Counted from the first letter of the stretch, positions 45,708-54,209 are shown. The stretch is DNA of 64,000 nt from Bradyrhizobium diazoefficiens (GCF_016612535.1 NZ_JAENXS010000002.1:930001-994000); one strand, 5' to 3'. The notes: generated by a model from the sequence alone, not told the origin. Made by a program: numbers and translations.

Positions 45708-46412
45708 GTGACTGGCCGGCCCAAGAACGAGCTCCTCCAGCAGCTAAACACCGATGATTTCGAGCTGCTCGCCCCTCATTTGCAATCGGTCGAACTGCCT
45801 GCGAGTCACATCCTGCATCATGCCGGCGACAGCATCGCTGTCGTCCACTTCCCCTGCGGCCCCGCTTTCGTGTCATTCGCAGTGCCGGTCGAGGACGATC
45901 GCGAGGTCGAAAGCCTGCTGGTCGGCCGCGAGGGCGCCGTCGGCCTGCCCGCTGGCCGCGGCCCGTCGTTCGCCTATGCGCGCATCGTCGTGAAGGTCGG
46001 TGGCACGGTTCTGCGCCTGCCGTTGGGCGCGCTCGAACAGGCGCAGCAGAGATCGGCGAGCCTCCAGGATCTGCTGGCGCGCTACGCCGCCTGCCAGCTC
46101 GCGCAACTGTTGCAGACCGCAGCCTGCAACGCCGCGCATTCGATCGAGCAGCGCGCGGCGAAATGGATCATTGCGGCGCAGGAGCACATCGGCGCTGACG
46201 AGATCCCCCTCACCCACGAACAGCTCGCCAGCATGCTCGGCGTCTCCCGCAGCTATGCCAGCCGCGTCATCCAGATGCTGAAGGCGCGGCGCATCCTCGC
46301 GACGCGACGCGGCGCCATCCTGATCCTCGATGCGCCCGCGCTTGCAGCCAGCGCCTGCGCCTGCAACGGCGCGGTGAAGAATCATTTCGGCGAAGTGCTC
46401 GGCCGTCCCTGA
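45708..46412 (+). CDS. Crp/Fnr-family transcriptional regulator
   Basis: A 234-residue regulator. The N-terminal cyclic-nucleotide-binding-type barrel (about residues 10-110, HILHHAGDSIAVVHFP) is followed by a dimerisation helix and a helix-turn-helix at about 165-205 (LTHEQLASMLGVSRSYASRVIQ). There is no N-terminal Fnr-type cysteine set; the C-terminus has SACACNG, an odd Cys-rich motif that could sense redox or metal. GTG 45708 start with AAGAG nearby. The effector is not predictable; it is probably not an oxygen sensor of the FixK/FnrN type. Confidence 0.9.
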   Translation: MTGRPKNELLQQLNTDDFELLAPHLQSVELPASHILHHAGDSIAVVHFPCGPAFVSFAVPVEDDREVESLLVGREGAVGLPAGRGPSFAYARIVVKVGGTVLRLPLGALEQAQQRSASLQDLLARYAACQLAQLLQTAACNAAHSIEQRAAKWIIAAQEHIGADEIPLTHEQLASMLGVSRSYASRVIQMLKARRILATRRGAILILDAPALAASACACNGAVKNHFGEVLGRP

Positions 46413-46421
46413 CCTCGAGTT

Positions 46422-46447
46422 GGAACCCTGCGCGTCTCAAGCGCGTT
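46422..46447 (+). promoter_or_regulatory. EcfG-type general stress promoter
   Basis: GGAAC at 46422-46426, exactly 17 bases, then CGTT at 46444-46447. This is the consensus of the alphaproteobacterial general stress sigma factor (GGAAC, 16-17 bases, CGTT). It lies about 46 bases before the small gene at 46493, in the correct orientation. The two small genes downstream are probably stress induced through PhyR-NepR-EcfG. Confidence 0.7.
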
Positions 46448-46492
46448 GACTTGTCGTCAGAACCAGGGGGACCGAAGACAGGAGAGACGAAC

Positions 46493-46669
46493 TTGGTCGA
46501 TCTCGGCAAATGGTATGATCCCATATCCGAGCGCTGGATCGCACCGCGCAAACCCCGACTGGAGACAAAGTCTTCCCACGCGAGTGCGAACCACGTCCTC
46601 GAGCTCCAGAGGACGGTCGAGATCCAGCGCATCTGGCGCGCGCTGGTCGATTGCTGCGCAAGCAAGTGA
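46493..46669 (+). CDS. Small hypothetical protein behind a stress promoter (58 aa)
   Basis: TTG start at 46493 preceded by AGGAGAG 6 bases upstream. Protein begins LVDLGKWYDPISERW and continues with a basic middle part and a helical, Arg/Leu-rich C-terminus ending CCASK. An in-frame TTG at 46451 is possible but has no ribosome site. The EcfG-type promoter at 46422-46447 fits the start. Function unknown; a general-stress role is inferred only from the promoter. Confidence 0.7.
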   Translation: MVDLGKWYDPISERWIAPRKPRLETKSSHASANHVLELQRTVEIQRIWRALVDCCASK

Positions 46670-46727
46670 TGCTCTTGCGCATGCGCGACGGCGGAACGCG
46701 ACGGCGGCTGCGCCGTTGTCATCCCAC

Positions 46728-46949
46728 ATGACCGATCCCGCATTTTCCGCCAGGCCCGTCGCAACCGCGATACGCTACCTGTCGATCATTGTCGCAGGCG
46801 CCTGCCTGCTGCTCGCCGCGATCTGCATCGCGATCGCATGCCAGGTCTTCATTCAAACCGGCGTGTTCACGCAATCCTACGCGATGGTGGGATTGATCAG
46901 CGGAGTGTTGGGACTTGTCGCGCTGAAGCTGGCGCGGGTCTGGAAGTAG
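46728..46949 (+). CDS. Small two-helix membrane protein (73 aa)
   Basis: ATG 46728. The protein has two hydrophobic helices (YLSIIVAGACLLLAAICIAIA and MVGLISGVLGLVALKLA regions) joined by a short polar loop, with a basic end (RVWK). It is 58 bases downstream of the stress-promoter gene on the same strand and may share its transcript. No family recognised. Ribosome-binding site is poor, so its expression is uncertain. Confidence 0.62.
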   Translation: MTDPAFSARPVATAIRYLSIIVAGACLLLAAICIAIACQVFIQTGVFTQSYAMVGLISGVLGLVALKLARVWK

Positions 46950-46971
46950 CCCGTAGCCCGAGCCCGTAGCC

Positions 46972-47010
46972 TGCAGGATGAGTAGGCCCCTTGCGAAGCC
47001 CATCGCTTCC
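46972..47010 (+). repeat. Degenerate REP copy
   Basis: Sequence of the form GCAGGATGAG...CCCCTTGCGAAGCCCATC matches, with several changes, the two better copies at 47411-47449 and 47734-47772. It lies just beyond the stop of the small secreted gene at 47014. Confidence 0.65.
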
Positions 47011-47013
47011 AGT

Positions 47014-47355
47014 TCATCTCGACAGGGTGATTGAGGTTATTGCGACCCAGCCAAAGGTCCCGTGCCCTCTGATTGTTCCCTTGATCTCACAGTGATCTCC
47101 CAATTTGCAGATACTCAATACGCGGCTTCTATCCTTGTCATCGATATCCGCATCACACCACGTCAGCATGTTCTGATCCGGTGTCAGCTGAAGCGCAGCT
47201 TGCTCTTCGGCCAGGATGCCGCGGCAAGTGAACCGGTTGTCCTTCGGCCATACAAATTTCGGGTCCGGTTTGTTTGCTGCCGCCAATGCCGCGCCAGCGC
47301 CCAGACAGGTCGCCACCAATCCGGTCATTGAAAGCCTTGCCGCAATCCGCGTCAT
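47014..47355 (-). CDS. Small secreted hypothetical protein with four cysteines (113 aa)
   Basis: ATG 47355 has GAGGAG about 8 bases upstream. Signal peptide ends in GAGAALAAA. Mature protein of about 90 residues has four Cys (FTCRG, LTWCD, SICKLG, DHCEIKG), a disulfide-ready set, with a basic region and a beta-rich end (GWVAITSITLSR). Function unknown. It sits between REP copies, so it might be part of a mobile or variable segment. Confidence 0.8.
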   Translation of the reverse strand: MTRIAARLSMTGLVATCLGAGAALAAANKPDPKFVWPKDNRFTCRGILAEEQAALQLTPDQNMLTWCDADIDDKDRSRVLSICKLGDHCEIKGTIRGHGTFGWVAITSITLSR

Positions 47356-47410
47356 CGTTGCACTCCTCGAATCGAGGCTGGCGATATCCCGGATCCCCGA
47401 GACGACCAAC

Positions 47411-47449
47411 CCGTAGGATGGGCAGAGCCCTTGCGAAACCCATCACTTT
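47411..47449 (+). repeat. REP palindrome, left flank of the transposase relic
   Basis: A 39-base element (CCGTAGGATGGG then GAGCCCTTGCGAAACCCATC) which is the near-exact inverse of 47734-47772, differing by two bases. The two flank a RAYT relic. Confidence 0.85.
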
Positions 47450-47486
47450 ACTACCGCCGTTTTCCGTAATCATGGTCGTCCTCCGA

Positions 47487-47710
47487 TCAATCGCCGCCCC
47501 AATCGGCCGGATAGTTGCCGAGCTTCACATGACGGGCAATACAACAACCGCATCGACCGTGAACGGATGATGCAGACGCGTCTGTTGAAACGACGCACGT
47601 AGCAGATCGACATGATCCGTCAGCAGCGACAGCCTCCGCTCCGGCAGATTGACATTGACGGTGAAGAAGAAGCATCCACCCGGGACGGGGTTGCGACGAT
47701 ATCCAGTCAA
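47487..47710 (-). pseudogene. REP-associated tyrosine transposase (RAYT) relic, internally deleted
   Basis: RAYT enzymes (Y1, HUH superfamily) mobilise REP palindromes. Here the N-terminal part is intact from TTG 47710: YRRNPVPGG, FFFTVNVNLPERR, LLRASFQQTR, HPFTVDAVVVLP. It stops (47525) at the point where the HUH motif should follow, i.e. before the D-H-M-H sequence. In a different frame, RHVKLGNYPADWGGD follows at once and ends at 47487; it matches the C-terminal end of RAYT proteins. The whole catalytic middle (HUH and the Tyr helix) has been deleted and the frame shifted. The relic is flanked by inverted REP copies at 47411 and 47734. Confidence 0.82.
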
Positions 47711-47733
47711 AGCGAAACGCTATCACGGAAACA

Positions 47734-47772
47734 AAAGTGATGGGTTTCGCAAGGGCTCAACCCATCCTACGG
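47734..47772 (-). repeat. REP palindrome, right flank of the transposase relic
   Basis: A 39-base element (on the plus strand beginning TGATGGGTTTCGCAAGGG) that is the inverse complement of 47411-47449 with two mismatches. Confidence 0.85.
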
Positions 47773-47899
47773 GCTAAGTGCGATCGAGCGCCGGGGCTCA
47801 GCGGACCGGGGCCAGCTCCCGTCGGGCAAAACACCAGACACCGCGTCAACCCCTCCCAGCGAAAATATTCTACTTTCCAGAATTTCGGATTTGTGGCAT

Positions 47900-48412
47900 A
47901 CACCCCTCATCCCGGCCCTTGCCAAAGGGGCGCTTCGCGATCGTCACGAGATGCGGGCCGGGTTGCGGTGGACGCGGTAGCGCCGGCGCGCAACGTATGA
48001 GACAGGGCGGGCAACCGTGAGTCTCACGCGACGCGGCACGACACGGCGCGGTCACAGCGGGTTCGTCGGTTACCGGGGGTGAGCACACGCGAGCCCCTGG
48101 CGATCAGGCGAGACCGTCCGCGGACGGAGAAGTCGTGTGGTCCTGACGCCCGGAGTCTGTGCGTCAAGTCTTGCGGTGATGTGGCGGCCCGACCGGGCGC
48201 GCGCATCAGCCATCCGCAAGGCGACGGGGGCAATAGTGCATCGCTCCCCGGGGAGAGCTCGAAGGACACCGTTAAAACCATCCGCGCAGGGAAGGCCGGG
48301 CGACCGGCATCACCTGTGATCCACTCCGTGTGCATTGCTGTTGCGCACGGATCTCGGGTGCCGCCGGCGCCCGGCCTTCCCTGCGCCCTTTGGCCAAAAG
48401 GGGCGATGAAAC
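47900..48412. repeat. About 500-base structured intergenic repeat (candidate)
   Basis: No protein gene is credible here. Repeat-like edges are the similar sequences CCTTGCCAAAGGGGCG (near 47925) and CTTTGGCCAAAAGGGGCG (near 48387). Inside is a perfect 19-base inverted repeat with arms at 48284-48302 and 48368-48386 enclosing a further stem (CCGTGTGCA/TGCGCACGG). Minus-strand translation gives fragments such as CLIRCAPALPRPP that I recall as spurious hypothetical proteins in many Bradyrhizobium-type genomes, so I take it as a dispersed repeat. The remaining bases to 48681 hold only the promoter of the next gene. Confidence 0.5.
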
Positions 48413-48681
48413 CAAAGCAAGGCTCGGGCGAAATCCGCCGCGAGAACGCGATAGCATGGCGATTCCAAAACCGTCCCCCCGCGCCAACGGCAGGCAGCCC
48501 GGGAACATGGACCTCGAACACGCGGCGATGCTCCCGAAAATGCCTTATTTGGCGAAGGAACGGCCGCCGACGAGGCCCGATTCAGGCCACATCCTCTCCG
48601 GATTTGCGGCTCATTGCCACCTAACTCTTTGTTGAGAAAGGAAAGGTAACGAGTTGCGTCATGCGTAACCGGGAGACCAGG

Positions 48682-49869
48682 ATGGGCAACCGCACCGCAA
48701 AGTTCATATCCGTGCTGATTGGCAGCATCATTGCCGGTGCGCCTTTGGCCGTCGCGCAGAACGCGCCAAGCGCACCCAGTGCGGTCGCGAACACGGCGAA
48801 TGCCGCGAGCGACTGCCTCGCCTCGCCGAAGGGAGTCGCGCCGCAGGGACAGCATTGGTTCTATCGCCTCGAGCGCGCGACCAAGCGGCAATGCTGGTAT
48901 CTGCGCGCCGAAGGCGCCAAGGCCGCGACGACGACGCAGACTGCGAGCAGCACGCCGCAACCGGATTCACCGCAGCCGCAATCGGTGCAGAATGCGCGCG
49001 CCGAATACATCGCGCCGCAGGGCAACGCCGCGCAAGCTGCGCAGCCGGCGCAAGCAGCGGCGACAGTATCGCCGTCAACTCAGCCGGCGCCCGCCGCCAG
49101 CAGCGAAGCGCAGCAGCCTGCCGTCCCGGCGCGCTGGCCGGACTCGACGACGGCGACTGCGCCGCAGCCGGCACAAGATGCCGCCGACACGCAGCCAAGC
49201 GTGGCGCCCGCCGCATCCCCTGCCCCGGTGACGCTCGCCGTGGCCGATAGTACCGCCGACAAGACGACCGGCTCGCTCCCGACATTGCTGCTCGTCATCG
49301 TCGGCGCATTGGCGCTCGCCGGCGTCATCGCCTCCGTGATCTACCGCTTCGCCGGTGTGCGTGCGCGGGCCGCCGATCGCCGCGTGAACTGGGACCATCG
49401 GCAGGATCACGACGACAGCCACGCGCCGTGGCTCAACGCAGCGCCTGCGCCACGCGCAGAACGGCCGCATCCGGTCGACTTCGACGCCGTGCGCCCGCAA
49501 GCCCCGCAACTCGCCGCATTCGTCGATGCGATCGGCCGAATCGCGGCGCAGGCCCTTCCTGCGGAGGTTGCGGCAGCAGAACCGGACGAGGCCGAGATCG
49601 AGTTCTTCGACGGGGAGTTCGAGATCGAGGGCCCAGCGCCTCAGCTCGTCGCCGCCAGCCATGAGGAAGAAACGACCGATCGCGATGCAGACGCGCACGA
49701 AGCGGATGCGCATGAGGAGGCTACCGTCGCCGACATCAACATCGACATCATCACGGCGATGCTGGAACGGCTGGCGAGCGAGGGGCCGCGGCTGTCGCAG
49801 CTTAGCCTTGAAGCTGACCTTGCAGATTTCGGACAAAACCAACGAGGCCAATCCGCCGCTCGCGCTTGA
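48682..49869 (+). CDS. Membrane-anchored Ala/Pro-rich hypothetical protein
   Basis: A 395-residue protein. ATG 48682 has GGGAG 6 bases upstream; ATG 48661 is in frame. A signal-like segment (FISVLIGSIIAGAPLAVA) is followed by a short conserved-looking region SDCLASPKGVAPQGQHWFYRL with RQCWYLRAEG (two Cys), then a long Pro/Ala/Gln-rich disordered section, a transmembrane helix (LPTLLLVIVGALALAGVIAS near 206-226), and an acidic cytoplasmic tail with DIITAMLERLASEG. The C-terminal 22 codons overlap the 3' end of gmk on the opposite strand. Function unknown. Confidence 0.85.
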   Translation: MGNRTAKFISVLIGSIIAGAPLAVAQNAPSAPSAVANTANAASDCLASPKGVAPQGQHWFYRLERATKRQCWYLRAEGAKAATTTQTASSTPQPDSPQPQSVQNARAEYIAPQGNAAQAAQPAQAAATVSPSTQPAPAASSEAQQPAVPARWPDSTTATAPQPAQDAADTQPSVAPAASPAPVTLAVADSTADKTTGSLPTLLLVIVGALALAGVIASVIYRFAGVRARAADRRVNWDHRQDHDDSHAPWLNAAPAPRAERPHPVDFDAVRPQAPQLAAFVDAIGRIAAQALPAEVAAAEPDEAEIEFFDGEFEIEGPAPQLVAASHEEETTDRDADAHEADAHEEATVADINIDIITAMLERLASEGPRLSQLSLEADLADFGQNQRGQSAARA

Positions 49870-50461
49870 GGCGTTCGGCCTTCAGGATCGACTGCACCTC
49901 GGCGAAGGCCTCATCGACATCGTGGTTGATGACGATGTAATCGTACTCGGCCCAGTGGCTCATCTCGTGGCTGGCACGGCTCATGCGCTTGCGGATGACC
50001 TCGTCGGAATCCTGCGCGCGCGAATGCAGCCGCTTCTCAAGATCGGCGGCCGAGGGCGGCAGGATGAACACGCTGACGACGTCCGCGCGCGCTTTTTCGC
50101 GCAGCTGCTGGGTGCCTTGCCAGTCGATGTCGAACAGCACGTCCTGCCCCGCCGACAGCGCGGCCTCGACGGGGCTGCGCGGCGTGCCGTAGCTGTTGTC
50201 GAACACGGTCGCCCATTCCAACAGCTCGTCGCCCTTCACCATGGCGTCGAAGCGGGGCTTGTCGACGAACAGATAGTCGCGGCCGTCGACCTCGCCGGGC
50301 CGCATCGCCCGCGTGGTCGCCGACACCGACATTTTCAGCCCCGGCATGCGGTCGATCAGAAGCCGCGACAGCGTCGTCTTGCCTGCGCCCGACGGCGAGG
50401 ACAGCACGAACATCAGCCCGCGCCGTTCGACACCGTCAGTTCCGTGACCGCCAATCGTCAT
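49802..50461 (-). CDS. gmk: Guanylate kinase
   Basis: Phosphorylates GMP to GDP; 219 residues. Walker A SSPSGAGKTTL near residue 22, GMP-binding TTRAMRPGEVDGRDY near 49-63, and FDIDWQGTQQL near 110. Final gene of the fab-mltG-yicC-gmk operon, three bases after yicC. Its 3' end overlaps a convergent gene by 68 bases. The N-terminus carries 16 residues before the usual MFVLSSPS start; an internal ATG at that point is a possible alternative. Confidence 0.97.
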   Translation of the reverse strand: MTIGGHGTDGVERRGLMFVLSSPSGAGKTTLSRLLIDRMPGLKMSVSATTRAMRPGEVDGRDYLFVDKPRFDAMVKGDELLEWATVFDNSYGTPRSPVEAALSAGQDVLFDIDWQGTQQLREKARADVVSVFILPPSAADLEKRLHSRAQDSDEVIRKRMSRASHEMSHWAEYDYIVINHDVDEAFAEVQSILKAERLKRERRIGLVGFVRNLQGQLQG

Positions 50462-50464
50462 CGA

Positions 50465-51352
50465 TCACTCCAGATTCTGGACCTGCTCGCGAAATTGCTC
50501 GACCACGTTCTTCATGGCGAGCCCGGTATTGGTCAGCTCGATGTCGTTCGACTTCGAGCAGCAGGTGTTGACCTCGCGGTGAAACTCCTGCGCCAGGAAA
50601 TCGAGCTTGCGGCCGACCGGTCCGCCCTTGCCGATCAGCTCGCGCGCCTGCGCGATGTGCGAAGCGATGCGGTCGAGCTCCTCGCGGATGTCGGCCCGGG
50701 TGGCGATCAGGATCGCCTCCTGCATCAGGCGGTCGGAATCGAAACGGTCGGAGGTGTCCAGCAGCGCGGCGATCTGCTCGGCGAGCCTCGCCTTGATCGC
50801 TTCCGGCTTGCGGCCAGGCGCGGCTTCGGCCTTTTTCGCCAGCTGCTCGACCTCGTCGACCCGCTGGGTCAGGATCTGCCCCAGCGAAGTCCCCTCGCGC
50901 TTGCGCATCTCGACGAGTTCGGCGAGCGCCTTGTCGAAGGCTTCGGCCACGGCAGTGCGCGCCGCATTGTCCTCCTCCTCGTCACCCTCGGGTTCGGCGA
51001 CCTCGATGACGCCCTTGATGGCCAGGAGGCCATCGACGCTCGGCGCGACCGCGTCGACCTTGCCGGCAATGACGGCGGCGGCTTTCAGCACGGCGTTGAG
51101 CACGTCCTCATTGACGCGGACGGAGGCGACGGCATTGGTGCGCTTGACGGTGAGATTGGCATAGACGGTGCCGCGCGACAGCAGCTCGCCGGCGCGCTTC
51201 TTGGCGTAGGCCTCCAACTCGTCGAAGCCCTGCGGCAGCCGCACCCTGAGGTCAAAGCCCTTGGCGTTGACCGACTTCAATTCCCATTCGAACGTATACG
51301 GCCCGCTAGCGCCGTGGCTTCGGGCAAAGCCGGTCATGGACGACAGCGCCAT
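50465..51352 (-). CDS. yicC: YicC family endoribonuclease
   Basis: A 295-residue protein of the YicC family, reported in E. coli as an endoribonuclease. N-terminal signature SSMTGFARSHGASG with WELKSVNAKGFDLRVRLP; the C-terminal domain ends with REVNTCCSKSNDIELTNTGLAMKNVVEQFREQVQNLE-type residues, with the conserved REVNT and EQFREQVQN stretches. Between mltG and gmk, 110 bases after mltG, and three bases before gmk; the yicC-gmk pairing is common in alphaproteobacteria. Confidence 0.95.
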   Translation of the reverse strand: MALSSMTGFARSHGASGPYTFEWELKSVNAKGFDLRVRLPQGFDELEAYAKKRAGELLSRGTVYANLTVKRTNAVASVRVNEDVLNAVLKAAAVIAGKVDAVAPSVDGLLAIKGVIEVAEPEGDEEEDNAARTAVAEAFDKALAELVEMRKREGTSLGQILTQRVDEVEQLAKKAEAAPGRKPEAIKARLAEQIAALLDTSDRFDSDRLMQEAILIATRADIREELDRIASHIAQARELIGKGGPVGRKLDFLAQEFHREVNTCCSKSNDIELTNTGLAMKNVVEQFREQVQNLE

Positions 51353-51462
51353 CAGGTCAAATTCTCCGGAAACACAGGATTCGCGAGGCCATCAGGCCAC
51401 GCGAATCTTAAGACTATTTTGCAGGAAAGTGTAATCCGCAAAGTCCCGTAGGCAGGCCTGCG

Positions 51463-52710
51463 CTAGCGCTGGATCACCGGCGGCGACAGCTGCACCGCGC
51501 CCTGCCGGGCGGGAGCGCGGGCCGGCGGCCTTTTCTGCTGGGTTGGCTTGGCTGGCGTGGTCGCGGTCGGCGCGGTATCCGCGGCCGCCGGCGCCTGCGG
51601 CTCGTCGGCCGGCTCGACCGTGTCGTTCTGGATCTGCTTTTCCATCGCACGCAGCTTGGCGACGTTCTTCTGGTGCGCGTCGTAGGTCTCGGTGAAGGCA
51701 TGCCCCCCGCTGCCGTCGGCGACGAAATAGAGGTCGCGGGTGCGGGCCGGGTTGGCGGCAGCCTCCAGCGAGGCGCGGCCGGGATTGGAGATCGGGCCCG
51801 GCGGCAGGCCTTCGATCACATAGGTGTTGTAGGGCGAGGGCTGCGTGATCTCGCTGCGCTTGATCGGGCGGCCGAGCGTGCCCTTGCCGCCGACGAGGCC
51901 GTAGATGATGGTGGGATCGGACTGCAGCTTGATCCTCTGCTTGAGGCGGTTGACGAACACCGCCGCGACTCGGCTGCGCTCATCCGGCTTGCCGGTCTCT
52001 TTCTCGACGATCGAGGCCAGCGTCACCAGTTGCTCCGGCGTCTTGATCGGAACGTCCTGGCTGCGGCGCTCCCATATCTCCGCAAGCACGCGCTTGTGCG
52101 CCTGCTGCATGCGCTGGATCACCTGGTCGCGCGGGGTCCCGCGCGGGAACTTATATGTCTCGGGCAGCAGCGTGCCCTCGCGCGGCAATTCGCGCACGCT
52201 GCCGGTGAAGATGTCGTTGTCGGACAGCCGCGCCACGATCTGCTCGGAGGTCAGGCCCTCCGGGATCGTGACGGAATGCTGCACCACCTTGCCCTCGACG
52301 ATGGTGCCGATGACGTCGCGCAGAGACGCATTTTTCTGGAACGAGTATTCACCGGGCTTCAGATCGGAGCTCGCCTTCAGCGCGGCGACGCTTGCAATGA
52401 AGATCCACGGATTGACGTCGGTGACGCCTTCCCGGTTCAGGGTCTCGGCGATGTCGCGCTTGCCGGCACGCTGCGGGATGTTGACGATCTTGTCGTCCTT
52501 CAGCGGCCCCGGCGCCTCGAGCACCTGCCGGCCGTAATAATAGACGCCGCCGGCGCCGAGCATGGCGATCAGCAGGAGGGTGATGATGGCATTGCCGACC
52601 ACGACGAAGGGATTGCGCGCCCGCTCCGAACGCTTCGGCGGCGGCGGGACCTGCTCGGGCTCGAGCGCTGCCCGCGGACTCCGGGGCGAAATGGGCGGCC
52701 TTTCACTCAT
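51463..52710 (-). CDS. mltG: Endolytic murein transglycosylase MltG
   Basis: Cleaves nascent glycan strands and limits their length; 415 residues. A cytoplasmic Pro-rich N-terminus precedes one transmembrane helix (VVGNAIITLLLIAMLGAGGVYYY, about 40-60). A LysM-like region follows and then the catalytic YceG domain with Glu in LASIVEKETG and the family sequence RLKQRIKLQSDPTIIYG. The C-terminus is a Pro/Ala/Thr-rich tail (DEPQAPAAADTAPTATTPAK), long for the family and probably disordered. It follows fabF in the operon, as in many alphaproteobacteria. Confidence 0.95.
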   Translation of the reverse strand: MSERPPISPRSPRAALEPEQVPPPPKRSERARNPFVVVGNAIITLLLIAMLGAGGVYYYGRQVLEAPGPLKDDKIVNIPQRAGKRDIAETLNREGVTDVNPWIFIASVAALKASSDLKPGEYSFQKNASLRDVIGTIVEGKVVQHSVTIPEGLTSEQIVARLSDNDIFTGSVRELPREGTLLPETYKFPRGTPRDQVIQRMQQAHKRVLAEIWERRSQDVPIKTPEQLVTLASIVEKETGKPDERSRVAAVFVNRLKQRIKLQSDPTIIYGLVGGKGTLGRPIKRSEITQPSPYNTYVIEGLPPGPISNPGRASLEAAANPARTRDLYFVADGSGGHAFTETYDAHQKNVAKLRAMEKQIQNDTVEPADEPQAPAAADTAPTATTPAKPTQQKRPPARAPARQGAVQLSPPVIQR

Positions 52711-52835
52711 CGAAGCAACCTGAATCCTGCCGGTTCAATCGCAGCCTGACAATCACTTGCCGAGCCAAATGCACACGCCCACAGACATGACTATCGCCGA
52801 ATACGGCAAAACGGTGGATTCGTCGCAAACACAAA

Positions 52836-54101
52836 CTATTGGGCCAGGCGGCGGACGATCACCGATGCATTGGTACCGCCAAAACCAAAAGAATTCGACA
52901 ACGCGACGTTGACCTCGCGTGCCTTCGCCTTATGCGGCACGAGATCGATCGCAGTCTTCACCGACGGGTTGTCCAGATTAATCGTCGGCGGCACGACATT
53001 ATCGCGAATCGCGAGGATAGCGAAGATCGCTTCGATCGCGCCGGCCGCACCGAGCAGATGGCCGGTCGACGATTTGGTCGAGGACATCGCGACCCTGGAC
53101 GCGGCACTGCCGAGCAGGCGCTCCACTGCGCCGAGCTCGATCTCATCACCGAGCGGCGTCGAGGTGCCGTGCGCATTGATGTAGTCGAGATCGGATGCCG
53201 AGAGGCCGGCGCGCTTGAGCGCGGCCGCCATGCTGCGGAAGCCGCCGTCGCCATCGGGCGCCGGCGAGGTGATGTGATAGGCATCGCCCGAGAGACCATA
53301 GCCGATCACCTCGGCATAGATCTTCGCGCCGCGGCGCTCGGCGTGTTCGAGCTCCTCCAGGACGAGGACGCCGGCGCCCTCGCCCATCACGAACCCGTCG
53401 CGGTCCTTGTCGTAGGGACGTGAGGCCTTCTCGGGCGTCTCGTTGAAGCCGGTCGACAGCGCACGCGCGGCGTTAAAGCCGGCAATGCCGATACGGCCGA
53501 TCGGCGACTCGGCACCACCGGCGACCATGACGTCGGCATCTCCGAACGCAATCAGGCGGGCGGCATCGCCGACCGCATGTGCGCCGGTCGAGCAGGCCGT
53601 GACCACCGAATGGTTCGGTCCCTTCAGCCCATGCTTGATCGAGACATAGCCGGAGGCCAGATTGATCAGCCGGCCCGGAATGAAGAACGGCGACACCCGG
53701 CGCGGCCCGCGCTCCTTCAGGAGAATCGCGGTGTCGGCGATGCCGTTGAGGCCGCCGATACCGGAACCGATCATGGTTCCGGTCGCGCACTTGTCCTCCT
53801 CGGTCTCGGGATGCCAGTTGGCATCGTCGAGCGCCTGGCCGGCCGCGGCCATGCCGAAGATGATGAAGTCGTCGACTTTGCGCTGGTCCTTCGGCTCCAT
53901 CCAGATATCGGGATTGAAGGTGTCGTTGGTGCCGTCACCGCGCACGACCGTGCAGGCGTATTTGGTCTGAAGATCGGAGACATCGAAGCTCTCGATCTTG
54001 CGCGCACCGCTTTCGCCGTTGAGGATGCGTTTCCAGGTCGGCTCGACGCCACAGCCGAGTGGCGACACCATGCCGAGACCCGTGACGACAACCCGCCTCA
54101 T
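52836..54101 (-). CDS. fabF: Beta-ketoacyl-ACP synthase II
   Basis: Elongates acyl-ACP with malonyl-ACP; 421 residues. The Cys-His-His triad is present: Cys170 in TACSTGAHAV, His311 in NAHGTSTPLGD, His348 in KSSTGHLLGAAG. ATG 54101 begins MRRVVVTGLGMVSPLG. It follows acpP, 108 bases away, in the fabD-fabG-acpP-fabF order of the classical fab cluster. Confidence 0.98.
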   Translation of the reverse strand: MRRVVVTGLGMVSPLGCGVEPTWKRILNGESGARKIESFDVSDLQTKYACTVVRGDGTNDTFNPDIWMEPKDQRKVDDFIIFGMAAAGQALDDANWHPETEEDKCATGTMIGSGIGGLNGIADTAILLKERGPRRVSPFFIPGRLINLASGYVSIKHGLKGPNHSVVTACSTGAHAVGDAARLIAFGDADVMVAGGAESPIGRIGIAGFNAARALSTGFNETPEKASRPYDKDRDGFVMGEGAGVLVLEELEHAERRGAKIYAEVIGYGLSGDAYHITSPAPDGDGGFRSMAAALKRAGLSASDLDYINAHGTSTPLGDEIELGAVERLLGSAASRVAMSSTKSSTGHLLGAAGAIEAIFAILAIRDNVVPPTINLDNPSVKTAIDLVPHKAKAREVNVALSNSFGFGGTNASVIVRRLAQ

Positions 54102-54209
54102 ATCTGAAAACTCCGCATCGAAAGGTTCACGGCCAATAACAAGAAACCGGCTGACCGCTGCGAAGCGGCCCGTCCGGTTTCAATGTTGTCCCCGCGAAAA
54201 TGAAGAGCC

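Noticed and set aside
47870..48521. Several overlapping reading frames of 60-165 codons on both strands
   Set aside because: They lie in a structured GC-rich repeat, overlap each other and have no domain; treated as spurious.
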